A DNA stretch of 64,000 bases from contig JAEZDY010000014.1 of NCBI GenBank assembly GCA_023417935.1, forward strand, positions 1 to 64,000, written 5' to 3'. This DNA is from Bacteroidota bacterium (GTDB lineage: Bacteria; Bacteroidota; Bacteroidia; Bacteroidales; Lentimicrobiaceae). The notes beneath the pieces were generated by a model. It worked only from the letters and a program-made list of their open reading frames with translations, was not told the origin of the DNA and did not search any database. The position numbers and the translations under genes are program-made. This document shows positions 16,228 through 26,052 of the stretch, piece by piece (the stretch's first letter is position 1; the number at the start of each line of letters is the position of its first letter).

Positions 16228-19200
16228 TTGGCTTCAAAAAAAATAGAACGTATAAGTTTCGGAACCGCTAAAGTTCAGACTTCTTATCCTGATTTCCTTG
16301 ATATTCAAATCAAGTCATTTCAGGATTTTTTCCAATTGGAAACGAACCCTGATAACAGGGCTTCTGAAGGTCTGTTTAAGGTTTTCGCTGAAAATTTCCC
16401 GATTACTGACGCTAGGAACAATTTTGTACTCGAGTTCCTCGATTACTTTATTGACCCCCCCAGATACTCTATCGAGGAGTGCATTGAAAGAGGCCTCACT
16501 TATAGTGTCCCCTTAAAGGCAAAATTAAAATTATATTGTACCGACCCGGAACATGAAGACTTTGAAACCATCATCCAGGACGTATACCTGGGGATGATTC
16601 CTTACATGACCCCTAAAGGTACTTTCGTGGTGAATGGAGCGGAACGCGTTGTTGTTTCTCAGCTTCACAGATCACCGGGTGTTTTCTTCGGCACCAGCTT
16701 CCATGCAAATGGATCACAACTTTTCTCTGCCCGTATTATCCCGTTTAAAGGTTCGTGGATGGAATTCACTACCGATATCAATAACGTGATGTACGCCTAT
16801 ATCGACAGGAAGAAAAAGTTGCCTGTTACTACGCTCCTTAGGGCTATCGGTTATGAAACCGATAAGGACATCCTTGAAATCTTCAACCTTGCAGAAGAAG
16901 TGAAAGTTTCAAAAGCCGGCCTTAAAAAAGTTGTTGGGCGCAGGCTTGCTGCACGTGTGCTGAAAAACTGGATTGAAGATTTCGTTGACGAAGATACCGG
17001 AGAGGTTGTTTCTATTGAACGTACCGAGGTTGTTGTTGAACGCGAAATCACGATCGAAAATCAACATATTGATCAAATTGTCGATTCAGGTGCAAAGACT
17101 ATTCTACTGCATCGTGAAGATCCTGACAATATTGATTATTCAATTATTTTCAACACACTACAGAAAGATACAGCTAACTCTGAAAAGGAAGCTGTGGAGT
17201 TTATTTACAGGCAGTTGCGTAATGCTGAGCCGCCTGATGAAGAAACCGCACGCGGTATCATCGATAAACTGTTCTTCTCTGATAAGAGGTATGACCTTGG
17301 TGATGTTGGACGTTACAGGATTAATAAAAAGCTTAGCCTCGATACTTCTATCGATACCAAGGTGCTTACTAAACAGGATATTATTTCCATTATTAAGTAC
17401 CTCATCAGTTTGATCAACCTTCGCACTGAAGTTGATGATATTGACCACTTGAGTAATCGTAGGGTTCGTACCGTTGGCGAACAATTATATAATCAGTTTG
17501 GTGTTGGATTGGCCCGTATGGCGCGTACCATCCGCGAGCGTATGAACGTTCGTGATAATGAGGTATTTACTCCTATGGACCTGATTAATGCCAAAACGCT
17601 TTCTTCAGTTATCAACTCATTCTTTGGAACTAACCAGTTATCGCAGTTCATGGATCAAACAAACCCATTGGCTGAGTTAACACATAAACGCAGGGTTTCA
17701 GCCCTCGGACCGGGTGGTTTGTCACGTGAGCGCGCAGGTTTTGAAGTGCGCGACGTTCACTATACCCACTATGGCCGCTTGTGTACCATTGAAACACCTG
17801 AAGGTCCGAATATCGGTTTGATCTCGTCATTATGCGTATATGCTAAGATCAACAGATTAGGATTTATTGAAACTCCTTATAAGCGCGTAATTAATGGAAA
17901 AGTTGACCTTTCTGAAGATCCAATCTTCCTGAGCGCTGAAGAAGAAGAAAATAAGATCATTGCACAGGCTACTACTGATATGGACAACGATGGCAACTTT
18001 GTTAACGACCGTGTTAAGGTTCGTTATCTTGCCGATTATCCTATCATTGAGAAAGAGAAAGTTGACTTGATCGACATTGCTCCAAATCAAATTGCCTCTA
18101 TTGCTGCTTCACTTATCCCGTTCCTTGAGCATGATGATGCCAACAGGGCACTTATGGGATCGAACATGATGCGTCAGGCAGTACCGTTGCTCAACCCCGA
18201 AGCTCCTATCGTAGGAACCGGTATTGAGAAGAATGTGGCATTTGACTCCCGCGTTCTGGTAACTGCTGAATCAGACGGTATTGTTGAGTATGTTGATGCT
18301 GCTGAGATAGTTATTCGTCACACCCGTCTGGAAGATGAAAAGCTTGTAAGCTTCGAAGATGATGTTAAGAGATATAAGCTGACCAAGTTCTCCCGTACAA
18401 ACCAAAATACCTGTACTAACCTGCGTCCTATCGTCCGCAAAGGCGATAAAGTAAAAAAAGGTCAGGTTCTTTGTGAAGGTTATGGTACAAGCATGGGCGA
18501 CCTTGCATTAGGTCGTAACCTCATGGTTGCATTTATGCCATGGAAGGGTTATAACTTTGAGGATGCTATTGTTATATCTGAAAAGGTTGTTAAAGAAGAT
18601 ATCTTTACTTCCATCCATATTGAGGAATTCATTCTTGAGGTTCGCGATACCAAGCGTGGTGTTGAAGAGCTCACAAATGACATTCCTAACGTAAGTACTG
18701 AAGCTACCAAGGATCTTGATGAAAACGGATTGATCAGAATTGGTGCTGAAGTTAACGAAGGCGATATACTTATAGGTAAAATTACACCTAAAGGTGAAAG
18801 CGATCCTACACCAGAAGAAAAACTCCTCAGGGCTATCTTCGGTGATAAAGCAGGTGATGTGAAGGATGCTTCGCTTAAAGCTCCTCCTTCAATGAAGGGT
18901 GTGGTGGTTGATAAGAAGCTGTTCTCACGTATGATCAAGGACAGGAAAGTTAAAGCTAAAGAAAAAGACGTAGTTAAGATTCTGGATGATGAATTCACCA
19001 AGAATTCACATGAATTGAAAACTAAACTCGTTGATAAGCTTACTATCCTGGTTTCAGGCAAAACATCCCAAGGCGTTAACAATAACTTCAAAGAAGAGCT
19101 GATACCTAAAAAGATAAAGTTCTCCCAAAAGATGTTATTAGGTATTGACTACCTGAATGTTAATCCTAGCAAATGGACTACTGACAAGGATGTAAACGAC

Positions 19201-20034
19201 CTGGTTAAGACTCTGATCAACAATTATATTATAAAGTACAAAGAGATACTTGGTATTTATAACCGCAAAAAGTTTGTTGCAACCGTAGGTGATGATTTGC
19301 CCAATGGTATAGTGCAGATGGCTAAAGTTTATGTAGCCAAGAAACGCAAGCTTAAAGTTGGTGATAAGATGGCTGGTCGTCACGGTAATAAGGGTATTGT
19401 TGCCCGTATTGTACGTGAAGAAGATATGCCATTCCTAAACGATGGAACACCGGTTGATATAGTACTTAACCCGCTTGGTGTACCATCACGTATGAACCTT
19501 GGACAGATTTACGAAACTGTACTGGGCTGGGCAGGTAAGAAACTAGGCTTAAATTTTGCTACGCCTATCTTTGATGGTGCTACTGATGTTATCATCAATG
19601 ATTACATGACTAAAGCAGGTTTACCAGAAAACGGAAGAGTATATCTTTATGATGGTGGCACCGGTGAACGTTTTGACCAACCGGCAACTGTTGGGTATAT
19701 ATACATGCTGAAACTTCACCACATGGTGGATGATAAGATGCATGCCCGTTCAATAGGACCATACTCACTCATTACACAGCAACCATTGGGTGGTAAAGCT
19801 CAATTTGGAGGTCAGAGGTTTGGAGAAATGGAAGTTTGGGCACTCGAAGCTTTCGGTGCATCACACATACTTCAGGAAATCCTTACTGTTAAGTCTGATG
19901 ATGTTATGGGTCGTGCCAAAGCATATGAAGCTATAGTAAAAGGTGAAAATATGCCTATTCCGGGTATACCTGAATCATTCAATGTACTAGTACATGAGTT
20001 GAGAGGCTTAGGCCTTAACATTACTTTCGATTAA
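16228..20034 (+). CDS. rpoB: RNA polymerase subunit beta
   Basis: 1268 aa, full length for Bacteroidota. It begins at a TTG codon (16228-16230); translation from there gives the conserved N-terminus (ASKKIERISFGTAK). No closer ATG fits. The rifampicin-region motif FGTNQLSQFMDQTNPLAELTHKRRVSALGPGG (about 455-490) and the conserved GDKMAGRHGNKG segment are intact. The C-terminus ends with the usual VLVHELRGLGLNI. It is followed by rpoC after a 103-bp gap. Confidence 0.98.
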   Translation: MASKKIERISFGTAKVQTSYPDFLDIQIKSFQDFFQLETNPDNRASEGLFKVFAENFPITDARNNFVLEFLDYFIDPPRYSIEECIERGLTYSVPLKAKLKLYCTDPEHEDFETIIQDVYLGMIPYMTPKGTFVVNGAERVVVSQLHRSPGVFFGTSFHANGSQLFSARIIPFKGSWMEFTTDINNVMYAYIDRKKKLPVTTLLRAIGYETDKDILEIFNLAEEVKVSKAGLKKVVGRRLAARVLKNWIEDFVDEDTGEVVSIERTEVVVEREITIENQHIDQIVDSGAKTILLHREDPDNIDYSIIFNTLQKDTANSEKEAVEFIYRQLRNAEPPDEETARGIIDKLFFSDKRYDLGDVGRYRINKKLSLDTSIDTKVLTKQDIISIIKYLISLINLRTEVDDIDHLSNRRVRTVGEQLYNQFGVGLARMARTIRERMNVRDNEVFTPMDLINAKTLSSVINSFFGTNQLSQFMDQTNPLAELTHKRRVSALGPGGLSRERAGFEVRDVHYTHYGRLCTIETPEGPNIGLISSLCVYAKINRLGFIETPYKRVINGKVDLSEDPIFLSAEEEENKIIAQATTDMDNDGNFVNDRVKVRYLADYPIIEKEKVDLIDIAPNQIASIAASLIPFLEHDDANRALMGSNMMRQAVPLLNPEAPIVGTGIEKNVAFDSRVLVTAESDGIVEYVDAAEIVIRHTRLEDEKLVSFEDDVKRYKLTKFSRTNQNTCTNLRPIVRKGDKVKKGQVLCEGYGTSMGDLALGRNLMVAFMPWKGYNFEDAIVISEKVVKEDIFTSIHIEEFILEVRDTKRGVEELTNDIPNVSTEATKDLDENGLIRIGAEVNEGDILIGKITPKGESDPTPEEKLLRAIFGDKAGDVKDASLKAPPSMKGVVVDKKLFSRMIKDRKVKAKEKDVVKILDDEFTKNSHELKTKLVDKLTILVSGKTSQGVNNNFKEELIPKKIKFSQKMLLGIDYLNVNPSKWTTDKDVNDLVKTLINNYIIKYKEILGIYNRKKFVATVGDDLPNGIVQMAKVYVAKKRKLKVGDKMAGRHGNKGIVARIVREEDMPFLNDGTPVDIVLNPLGVPSRMNLGQIYETVLGWAGKKLGLNFATPIFDGATDVIINDYMTKAGLPENGRVYLYDGGTGERFDQPATVGYIYMLKLHHMVDDKMHARSIGPYSLITQQPLGGKAQFGGQRFGEMEVWALEAFGASHILQEILTVKSDDVMGRAKAYEAIVKGENMPIPGIPESFNVLVHELRGLGLNITFD

Positions 20035-20040
20035 TAAATT

Positions 20041-20093
20041 ATTTTGCAACTAGCTGATGTTCCGATAATAAGGAATGTCGCTAGCTGCAAAAT
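20041..20093 (+). promoter_or_regulatory. long hairpin filling the rpoB-rpoC gap
   Basis: ATTTTGCAACTAGC (20041-20054) pairs with GCTAGCTGCAAAAT (20080-20093) with one mismatch. An inner TTCC/GGAA stem extends the structure. The whole hairpin occupies half of the gap and starts 6 bp after the rpoB stop. With no poly-T tail it is likely an mRNA processing or stabilising element. Confidence 0.6.
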
Positions 20094-20137
20094 TTAATTT
20101 TTCGTAGTTAATAAGTTATTACTTTATTCAACAACAT

Positions 20138-23100
20138 ATGGCTTTCAGAAAAGACAGCACTATTTCCAGCAATTTTTCCAAAATTACTATCAGCCTTGCA
20201 TCGCCTGAGATGATCTTAGAGCGTTCAAGTGGTGAAGTACTGAAACCGGAGACCATTAATTACAGAACCTATAAACCTGAAAGAGATGGTTTGTTCTGTG
20301 AAAGAATCTTTGGTCCGGTTAAAGATTGGGAATGTCATTGCGGAAAATATAAGAGAATTCGTTATAAAGGTATTGTTTGCGACCGTTGTGGTGTAGAAGT
20401 TACCGAGAAGAAGGTACGTCGTGAACGCATGGGGCATATACAACTGGTGGTACCGGTTGCGCATATATGGTTCTTCCGTTCATTGCCCAACAAAATTGGT
20501 GCGCTGCTTAACCTTAACACCAAAAAGCTTGACTCCATCATTTACTATGAACGCTACGTGGTTGTGCAGCCCGGCGTAATGGATGGCGTTATGCTTAAAG
20601 AAGATGTGAAAATTGAAAAAATGGCTTTGCTCACTGAAGAACAGTATTTTGAAGTTCTTGACGCTCTGCCAAAAGAAAACCAATATCTTGACGATAGCGA
20701 CCCACAGAAATTCGTTAGCAAGATGGGTGCTGAAGCATTGTTTGAACTACTCAAGACACTTGACCTTGATAAAGAATCATTTGACCTGAGGCATAAAGCA
20801 AACAATGAAACTTCACAACAACGTAAAGCTGATGCACTGAAGAGACTTCAGGTGTTTGAAGCTTTCCGTGATGCACAAAAACGTATTGAGAACCGCCCCG
20901 AATGGATGGTTGTTAAGGTTGTACCGGTTATTCCGCCAGAACTCAGGCCACTTGTGCCTCTCGATGGTGGACGTTTTGCTACCAGTGACCTTAACGACTT
21001 GTACCGCAGGGTTATCATACGTAACAACAGGTTGAAGAGGCTTATAGAGATCAAGGCTCCCGACGTAATAATGCGTAATGAAAAGCGCATGCTCCAGGAA
21101 GCAGTTGATTCATTGTTCGATAACTCCCGTAAGGCTAACTCAGTTAAAACCGAGTCAAACCGTGCACTTAAATCACTTAGTGATAGTTTAAAAGGAAAGC
21201 AAGGCCGTTTCCGTCAAAACCTTTTAGGTAAGCGTGTTGACTATTCAGGTCGTTCAGTTATTGTTGTTGGTCCTGAACTTAAACTTAACGAGTGCGGACT
21301 GCCTAAGGATATGGCTTCAGAACTTTTCAAACCGTTCATCATCCGCAAGATGCTTGAGAGAGGTATTGTTAAGACTGTAAAATCAGCCAAGAAGATCGTC
21401 GACAGGAAAGATCCTGTTGTATGGGATATCCTTGAGAACATCCTTAAAGGTCATCCTGTAATGCTAAACCGTGCACCAACCCTGCACAGGTTAGGTATCC
21501 AGGCTTTCCAGCCAAAACTTATTGAAGGAAAAGCTATACAGTTGCACCCGTTGGTTTGTACCGCGTTTAACGCCGACTTCGACGGTGACCAGATGGCTGT
21601 TCACGTGCCACTAGGAAATGCTGCCGTACTTGAAGCCCAGTTGCTAATGCTTGCTTCTCACAATATTCTTAACCCTGCCAATGGAGCACCTATTACAGTT
21701 CCTTCGCAAGACATGGTTCTTGGTCTGTATTATATGACCAAAGGACGCAAGTCAATACCTGAGAATCCGGTTAAAGGTGAAGGCATGACATTCTACTCTC
21801 CTGAAGAGGTTATTATTGCTTATAATGAACGTGTGGTTGATTTGCATGCTTACATTAGAGTAAAACTTCAGGTTAAAGAAGAAGGTTTATGGGTAGAAAG
21901 AATGGTTGAAACTACAGTTGGACGAATTATTTTCAACCAGGTAGTTCCTGTGGAGTACGGATATATAAACCAGTTGCTTACCAAGAAATCTTTGCGCGAC
22001 ATCATCGGCGATGTGCTAAAGAAAACCGGTACTGCAAAAACAGCCCAGTTCCTTGATGATATCAAGAACCTGGGTTACACCATGGCTTTCCGCGGAGGTT
22101 TATCATTTACTTTGAGCGATGTTATTGTTCCTGAAGTAAAAGAAACCCTCGTTGCATCGGCCAATGAAGAAGTAGAAGAAGTAATGAGTAACTACAACAT
22201 GGGATTCATTACCAACAACGAAAGATACAACCAGATCATTGACATCTGGACACATACCAATTCAAGGTTGACCTATACACTTATGGAGAATCTTGCTAAA
22301 GATAAGCAAGGCTTCAACCCTGTGTATATGATGCTTGATTCAGGTGCCCGTGGTTCGAAAGAACAGATTCGTCAGCTCTCCGGAATGAGAGGTCTTATGG
22401 CTAAGCCGCAGAAATCAGGTGCTACCGGTGGTGAAATCATCGAGAACCCGATTCTCTCAAACTTTAAAGAAGGACTGTCAGTTTTGGAATACTTTATTTC
22501 AACTCACGGTGCCCGTAAAGGTTTGGCTGATACCGCGCTTAAAACTGCTGATGCCGGTTACCTTACCCGTAGGCTTGTTGACGTTGCACAGGATGTGGTA
22601 ATCACTGAACCTGACTGCGGAACACTTAGAGGTCTAACAACTACTGCACTCAAGAAAAATGAAGAAGTGGTTGAAACCCTTTATGACAGGATTCTCGGCA
22701 GGGTATCATTACACGATATCTATCATCCACAAACAGGGGAGCTCATCGTAAATGCAAGTGATGAAATAACTGAAGAAATAGCTAAGATAATTGAAGAATC
22801 ACCTGTTGAAGGCGTTGAAATCCGTTCAGTACTAACCTGTGAATCAAAGCAGGGCGTATGTGCAAAATGTTACGGTCGTAACCTTGCAACTGCCCGTATG
22901 GTTCAAAAGGGAGAAGCTGTTGGGGTTATTGCTGCCCAGTCAATTGGTGAGCCGGGTACACAGCTTACACTTCGTACGTTCCACGTAGGGGGTATTGCTT
23001 CCAACCTGTCAATCTCTTCAAAGATTGAAGCTAAATACGATGGTATCCTTGAAATTGACGAGCTTCGTTTCGTAGAATATGAAAGCGCTGATGGCAGAAA

Positions 23101-24442
23101 ATACGATATCGTTATAGGTCGTTCAGCTGAAATGCGTATTGTTGATAAGAAAACAGGTATTGTACTTGCTTCTGCACATATCCCTTATGGAGCCAATTTA
23201 TACTTCAGGCAGGGAACCGAGGTGAAGAAGGGTGAACTAATCAGTGATTGGGATCCATACAATGCGGTTATTCTCTCTGAAGTTCAGGGTAAGGTTGTAT
23301 TTGACAATATTATTGAAGGTACTACTTACCGCGTTGAATCAGATGAGCAAACCGGATATCATGATAAGGTTATCATTGAAACACGCCAAAAGGCCAAGAA
23401 TCCTAGTATTCGTATAATTGGTGCTGATAATTCTGACCTTAGGGTTTATGATATACCTGTGGGTTCACATATAGTTGTTGAAGAAGGCAAAAAGATCAAG
23501 GCGGGTGAAGTACTCGTTAAGATTCCACGTGCTATTGGTAAATCAGGTGACATCACCGGTGGTTTGCCACGTGTAACTGAGTTATTCGAGGCACGTAACC
23601 CATCTGATCCTGCTGTTGTAGCTGAAATTGATGGTGTAGTATCATTCGGTAAAAAACTCAAGAGAGGTAACCGTGAGGTTATTATCAGGTCGAAAACCGG
23701 TGAAGAGAAGAGTTATCTCATTCCTACATCCAAGCAGATACTTGCACAGGAAAATGACTATATCAAGGCAGGTACTCCACTCTCAGAAGGTGCAATGACA
23801 CCTAGTGACATCCTTGCTATCAAGGGTCCGATGAAGGTTCAGGAGTACATTGTAAATGAAATACAGGAAGTTTACCGCTTACAGGGTGTTAAGATCAACG
23901 ATAAGCATTACGAGGTAATTGTTCGTCAGATGATGCGTAAAGTTGAAGTTGCTGACCCTGGAGATACCAAGTTCCTTGAAGGTGAATTGGCCAACAAGAT
24001 CGATTTCCATGATGAGAACGACAGTATTTATGGTAAGAAAGTAGTTATTGATCCGGGAGATTCAACAATCATTAAGCCGGGTCAGATAGTTACTGCTCGT
24101 AAACTCAGAGATGAAAATTCAATGCTGAAACGCCGCGATAAGAAGCTAGTTGAAGCACGTGATGCACAGCCTGCAACTGCCAAGCAAATTCTGCAGGGTA
24201 TTACCAGGGCCTCACTGCAAACAAAGAGTTTCATATCAGCAGCCTCCTTCCAGGAAACTACAAAGGTTCTTACCGTTGCAGCCATCAATGCCAAGAGCGA
24301 TGAGCTCCTTGGTCTGAAAGAAAACGTTATTGTTGGTCACCTCATTCCTGCAGGTACCGGATTGCGTGAGTATGAAGACCTGATTGTTGGTTCACGCGAA
24401 GAATTTGAAAGATTGGAAGCTTCAAAAGTTGAAGAATTTTAA
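20138..24442 (+). CDS. rpoC: RNA polymerase subunit beta'
   Basis: 1434 aa. The N-terminal zinc finger (CHCGKYKRIRYKGIVCDRCGVEV, about 67-88), the catalytic NADFDGDQMAVH motif (Mg-binding Asp triad, about 480-490), and the trigger-loop and bridge-helix region are recognisable. A second Cys cluster (CESKQGVCAKCYG, about 905-918) completes zinc binding. It is the last gene of the rpoBC string and ends with no strong terminator before a palindrome. Confidence 0.98.
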   Translation: MAFRKDSTISSNFSKITISLASPEMILERSSGEVLKPETINYRTYKPERDGLFCERIFGPVKDWECHCGKYKRIRYKGIVCDRCGVEVTEKKVRRERMGHIQLVVPVAHIWFFRSLPNKIGALLNLNTKKLDSIIYYERYVVVQPGVMDGVMLKEDVKIEKMALLTEEQYFEVLDALPKENQYLDDSDPQKFVSKMGAEALFELLKTLDLDKESFDLRHKANNETSQQRKADALKRLQVFEAFRDAQKRIENRPEWMVVKVVPVIPPELRPLVPLDGGRFATSDLNDLYRRVIIRNNRLKRLIEIKAPDVIMRNEKRMLQEAVDSLFDNSRKANSVKTESNRALKSLSDSLKGKQGRFRQNLLGKRVDYSGRSVIVVGPELKLNECGLPKDMASELFKPFIIRKMLERGIVKTVKSAKKIVDRKDPVVWDILENILKGHPVMLNRAPTLHRLGIQAFQPKLIEGKAIQLHPLVCTAFNADFDGDQMAVHVPLGNAAVLEAQLLMLASHNILNPANGAPITVPSQDMVLGLYYMTKGRKSIPENPVKGEGMTFYSPEEVIIAYNERVVDLHAYIRVKLQVKEEGLWVERMVETTVGRIIFNQVVPVEYGYINQLLTKKSLRDIIGDVLKKTGTAKTAQFLDDIKNLGYTMAFRGGLSFTLSDVIVPEVKETLVASANEEVEEVMSNYNMGFITNNERYNQIIDIWTHTNSRLTYTLMENLAKDKQGFNPVYMMLDSGARGSKEQIRQLSGMRGLMAKPQKSGATGGEIIENPILSNFKEGLSVLEYFISTHGARKGLADTALKTADAGYLTRRLVDVAQDVVITEPDCGTLRGLTTTALKKNEEVVETLYDRILGRVSLHDIYHPQTGELIVNASDEITEEIAKIIEESPVEGVEIRSVLTCESKQGVCAKCYGRNLATARMVQKGEAVGVIAAQSIGEPGTQLTLRTFHVGGIASNLSISSKIEAKYDGILEIDELRFVEYESADGRKYDIVIGRSAEMRIVDKKTGIVLASAHIPYGANLYFRQGTEVKKGELISDWDPYNAVILSEVQGKVVFDNIIEGTTYRVESDEQTGYHDKVIIETRQKAKNPSIRIIGADNSDLRVYDIPVGSHIVVEEGKKIKAGEVLVKIPRAIGKSGDITGGLPRVTELFEARNPSDPAVVAEIDGVVSFGKKLKRGNREVIIRSKTGEEKSYLIPTSKQILAQENDYIKAGTPLSEGAMTPSDILAIKGPMKVQEYIVNEIQEVYRLQGVKINDKHYEVIVRQMMRKVEVADPGDTKFLEGELANKIDFHDENDSIYGKKVVIDPGDSTIIKPGQIVTARKLRDENSMLKRRDKKLVEARDAQPATAKQILQGITRASLQTKSFISAASFQETTKVLTVAAINAKSDELLGLKENVIVGHLIPAGTGLREYEDLIVGSREEFERLEASKVEEF

Positions 24443-24470
24443 CATTTAGGTTATCTTTGTTCAAATTATA

Positions 24471-24503
24471 TTGTAGAGACGTGGTTATACTACGTCTCTA
24501 CAA
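24471..24503 (+). terminator. 12-bp perfect palindrome after rpoC
   Basis: TTGTAGAGACGT (24471-24482) pairs perfectly with ACGTCTCTACAA (24492-24503) around a 9-nt loop, followed by ATTTTAT. It could terminate rpoBC. GTAGAGACG-type palindromes also occur as dispersed repeats in Bacteroidota, so it may be a repeat copy serving as terminator. Confidence 0.55.
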
Positions 24504-24545
24504 ATTTTATAAAGAATGTAATTACGAATTTTAAAGATCCATATC

Positions 24546-24851
24546 ATGAGTGAAAACAAGCAAAATCAGATCAACATTGAACTGAGCGACGAAATGGCAG
24601 AAGGAATCTATTCTAACCTTGCAATAATTACTCACTCAAATGCTGAGTTTATTATTGACTTCGTTAAAATGATGCCGGGCGTACCAAAGGCAAAGGTTAA
24701 ATCACGTATCATTCTTACACCACAGCACGCCAAAAGGCTGATGAATGCACTACGCGAAAACATCTCAAAGTATGAGCAGGTTCATGGCCCCGTTAAAGAT
24801 AGCGAACCAACACTTCCATTCTCACTGGGAGGCCCTACAGCACAGGCTTAA
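24546..24851 (+). CDS. DUF3467 domain protein
   Basis: 101 aa with the family pattern ELSDEMAEGIYSNLAIITHSNAEFIIDF and the RIILTPQHAKRLMNAL helix. The function is unknown. In Bacteroidota it is commonly found just downstream of rpoC, as here, suggesting a role tied to transcription or translation, which is inference only. Confidence 0.85.
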   Translation: MSENKQNQINIELSDEMAEGIYSNLAIITHSNAEFIIDFVKMMPGVPKAKVKSRIILTPQHAKRLMNALRENISKYEQVHGPVKDSEPTLPFSLGGPTAQA

Positions 24852-24868
24852 TAACTGCAAAAATAAAT

Positions 24869-24902
24869 ATAGGGTTGGTGTATTAAGCCAACCCTATTTT
24901 TA
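24869..24902 (+). terminator. Rho-independent terminator
   Basis: ATAGGGTTGG pairs with CCAACCCTAT around a 9-nt loop, followed by TTTTTAT. It ends the DUF3467 transcript; the A-rich 5' side makes it plausible also for the minus-strand gene converging on it. Confidence 0.8.
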
Positions 24903-24919
24903 TTGCTCAGCCTTTAATT

Positions 24920-25192
24920 TTAGTATTCAGTTGAATTCATCAGGTCCTGATCCATCATTCCAAGGAAAGCTGCTCCAAATATTGTCATGAATATAATTGA
25001 CAATACAATTGCAATAACCATTATAATGAGTGTTGCCTTCGCCCAGTTTGATTTTGAAGGATTTGTATTGCTACTGAATGCCCACACAAACAGCATAATG
25101 ATACCTACCAGTGGAATGGCAGTGATGATCATTGTTATTAGCCAATCGCCCACACTGATTCTCTCATTTTTAATTGTTTCAACTGTTTCCAT
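24920..25192 (-). CDS. small two-span membrane protein, 90 aa
   Basis: A soluble N-terminus (METVETIKNERISVGDW) leads to two hydrophobic spans (about 17-40 and 50-75) linked by a conserved-looking NPSKSNWAKA loop. Similar short proteins with a 'NPSK.NWAKA' loop occur in many Bacteroidota, function unknown. The opposite-strand frame is its mirror and is not taken as a gene. It converges on the terminator at 24869-24902. Confidence 0.75.
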   Translation of the reverse strand: METVETIKNERISVGDWLITMIITAIPLVGIIMLFVWAFSSNTNPSKSNWAKATLIIMVIAIVLSIIFMTIFGAAFLGMMDQDLMNSTEY

Positions 25193-25281
25193 AACGCTTA
25201 CTGGTTTGTTTAACTTAATTGGTTAAGGTTTATTTGTTCATTGAGTAAAGTTACAAATATTTAGAACAATCTTTTTGGATG

Positions 25282-25289
25282 TACCTTTG
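25282..25289 (+). promoter_or_regulatory. probable -7 element of the DUF2179 gene
   Basis: TACCTTTG matches TAnnTTTG, 24 bp before the start codon. The -33 box is not clear. Confidence 0.45.
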
Positions 25290-25312
25290 CACATTCTAAT
25301 TTTCTCTTATTT

Positions 25313-25915
25313 ATGGAACTGCTTTCGTTTTTTTCTTCTGATTCAACTCTGTTTGCATGGGTTATTTTACCGTTATTAATTTTCCTTGCCCGAATAAGCG
25401 ATCAAACCATAGGTACTGTGAGGCTTATTTTCCTTTCAAAAGGTTACAAGCATCTTGCACCCCTGTTAGGTTTTTTTGAAGTTATTATTTGGCTTATTAC
25501 CGTGAGTCAAATCATGCAACATCTTGACAATGTGCTAAGTTATGTGGCTTATGGCGGCGGGTTTGCAATGGGTAATTATATAGGCATGACAATTGAGGAA
25601 AGACTATCAATAGGGAATGTCATGATCAGAATCATTCCAAAAAATAACTCACAGGAACTGGTAAAATATCTCAGGGAAAACCATTATGGCGTAACTGCTG
25701 TACCTGCTGTTGGGTCTCAGGGAAGTGTTGATATAATATTCACCATCATCAAACGTAAAGACATTGAGGATGTGGTTTCAATTATCAATAAATTCAACCC
25801 AAATTCATTTTATACAATTGAAGATATCAAATCAATTAAGGAAGGAATCTTTAAGCAATCCACCAAAAGCTCTATTTTTGACCAATTGTCTTTCCGTGTG
25901 AAGAAGAATAAATAA
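25313..25915 (+). CDS. DUF2179 / UPF0316 membrane protein
   Basis: 200 aa. Three N-terminal membrane segments (about 15-38, 48-68 and 72-92) include the conserved ARISDQTIGTVRLIFLSKGYKHLAPLLGFFEVIIW motif. A cytoplasmic C-terminal DUF2179 domain (about 110-180) shows the GSQGSVDIIFTIIKR-type core. The family is conserved but its role is unsettled. Confidence 0.85.
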   Translation: MELLSFFSSDSTLFAWVILPLLIFLARISDQTIGTVRLIFLSKGYKHLAPLLGFFEVIIWLITVSQIMQHLDNVLSYVAYGGGFAMGNYIGMTIEERLSIGNVMIRIIPKNNSQELVKYLRENHYGVTAVPAVGSQGSVDIIFTIIKRKDIEDVVSIINKFNPNSFYTIEDIKSIKEGIFKQSTKSSIFDQLSFRVKKNK

Positions 25916-25955
25916 TCTCTGCAACAATTCCTCGTAGCATACTGATTTAAGTTTT

Positions 25956-26052
25956 TAACTTTGCAGAATATATTATAATGCAACCGCAAACTAGTGCGTG
26001 CAAGGTTATTAACTCCCGGATCTAAGGATCTGCGGCAATAAAATCAACAGTA
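25956..26052 (+). promoter_or_regulatory. -7 element plus structured leader of the PLP lyase gene
   Basis: TAACTTTG at 25956-25963 is a likely -7 element. The ~85-nt leader that follows can close CCGCA (about 25984) against TGCGG (about 26031) with an inner GATC/GATC stem. It does not match the SAM riboswitch core motifs I know. A methionine-responsive leader is possible but unsupported beyond this folding. Confidence 0.35.

Noticed and set aside
24987..25226. 79-codon plus-strand frame
   Set aside because: It mirrors the hydrophobic minus-strand membrane protein; the minus-strand protein has a recognisable loop motif.
25964..26052. SAM riboswitch upstream of the PLP lyase
   Set aside because: The core motifs of known SAM classes are not visible; kept only as a possible structured leader.
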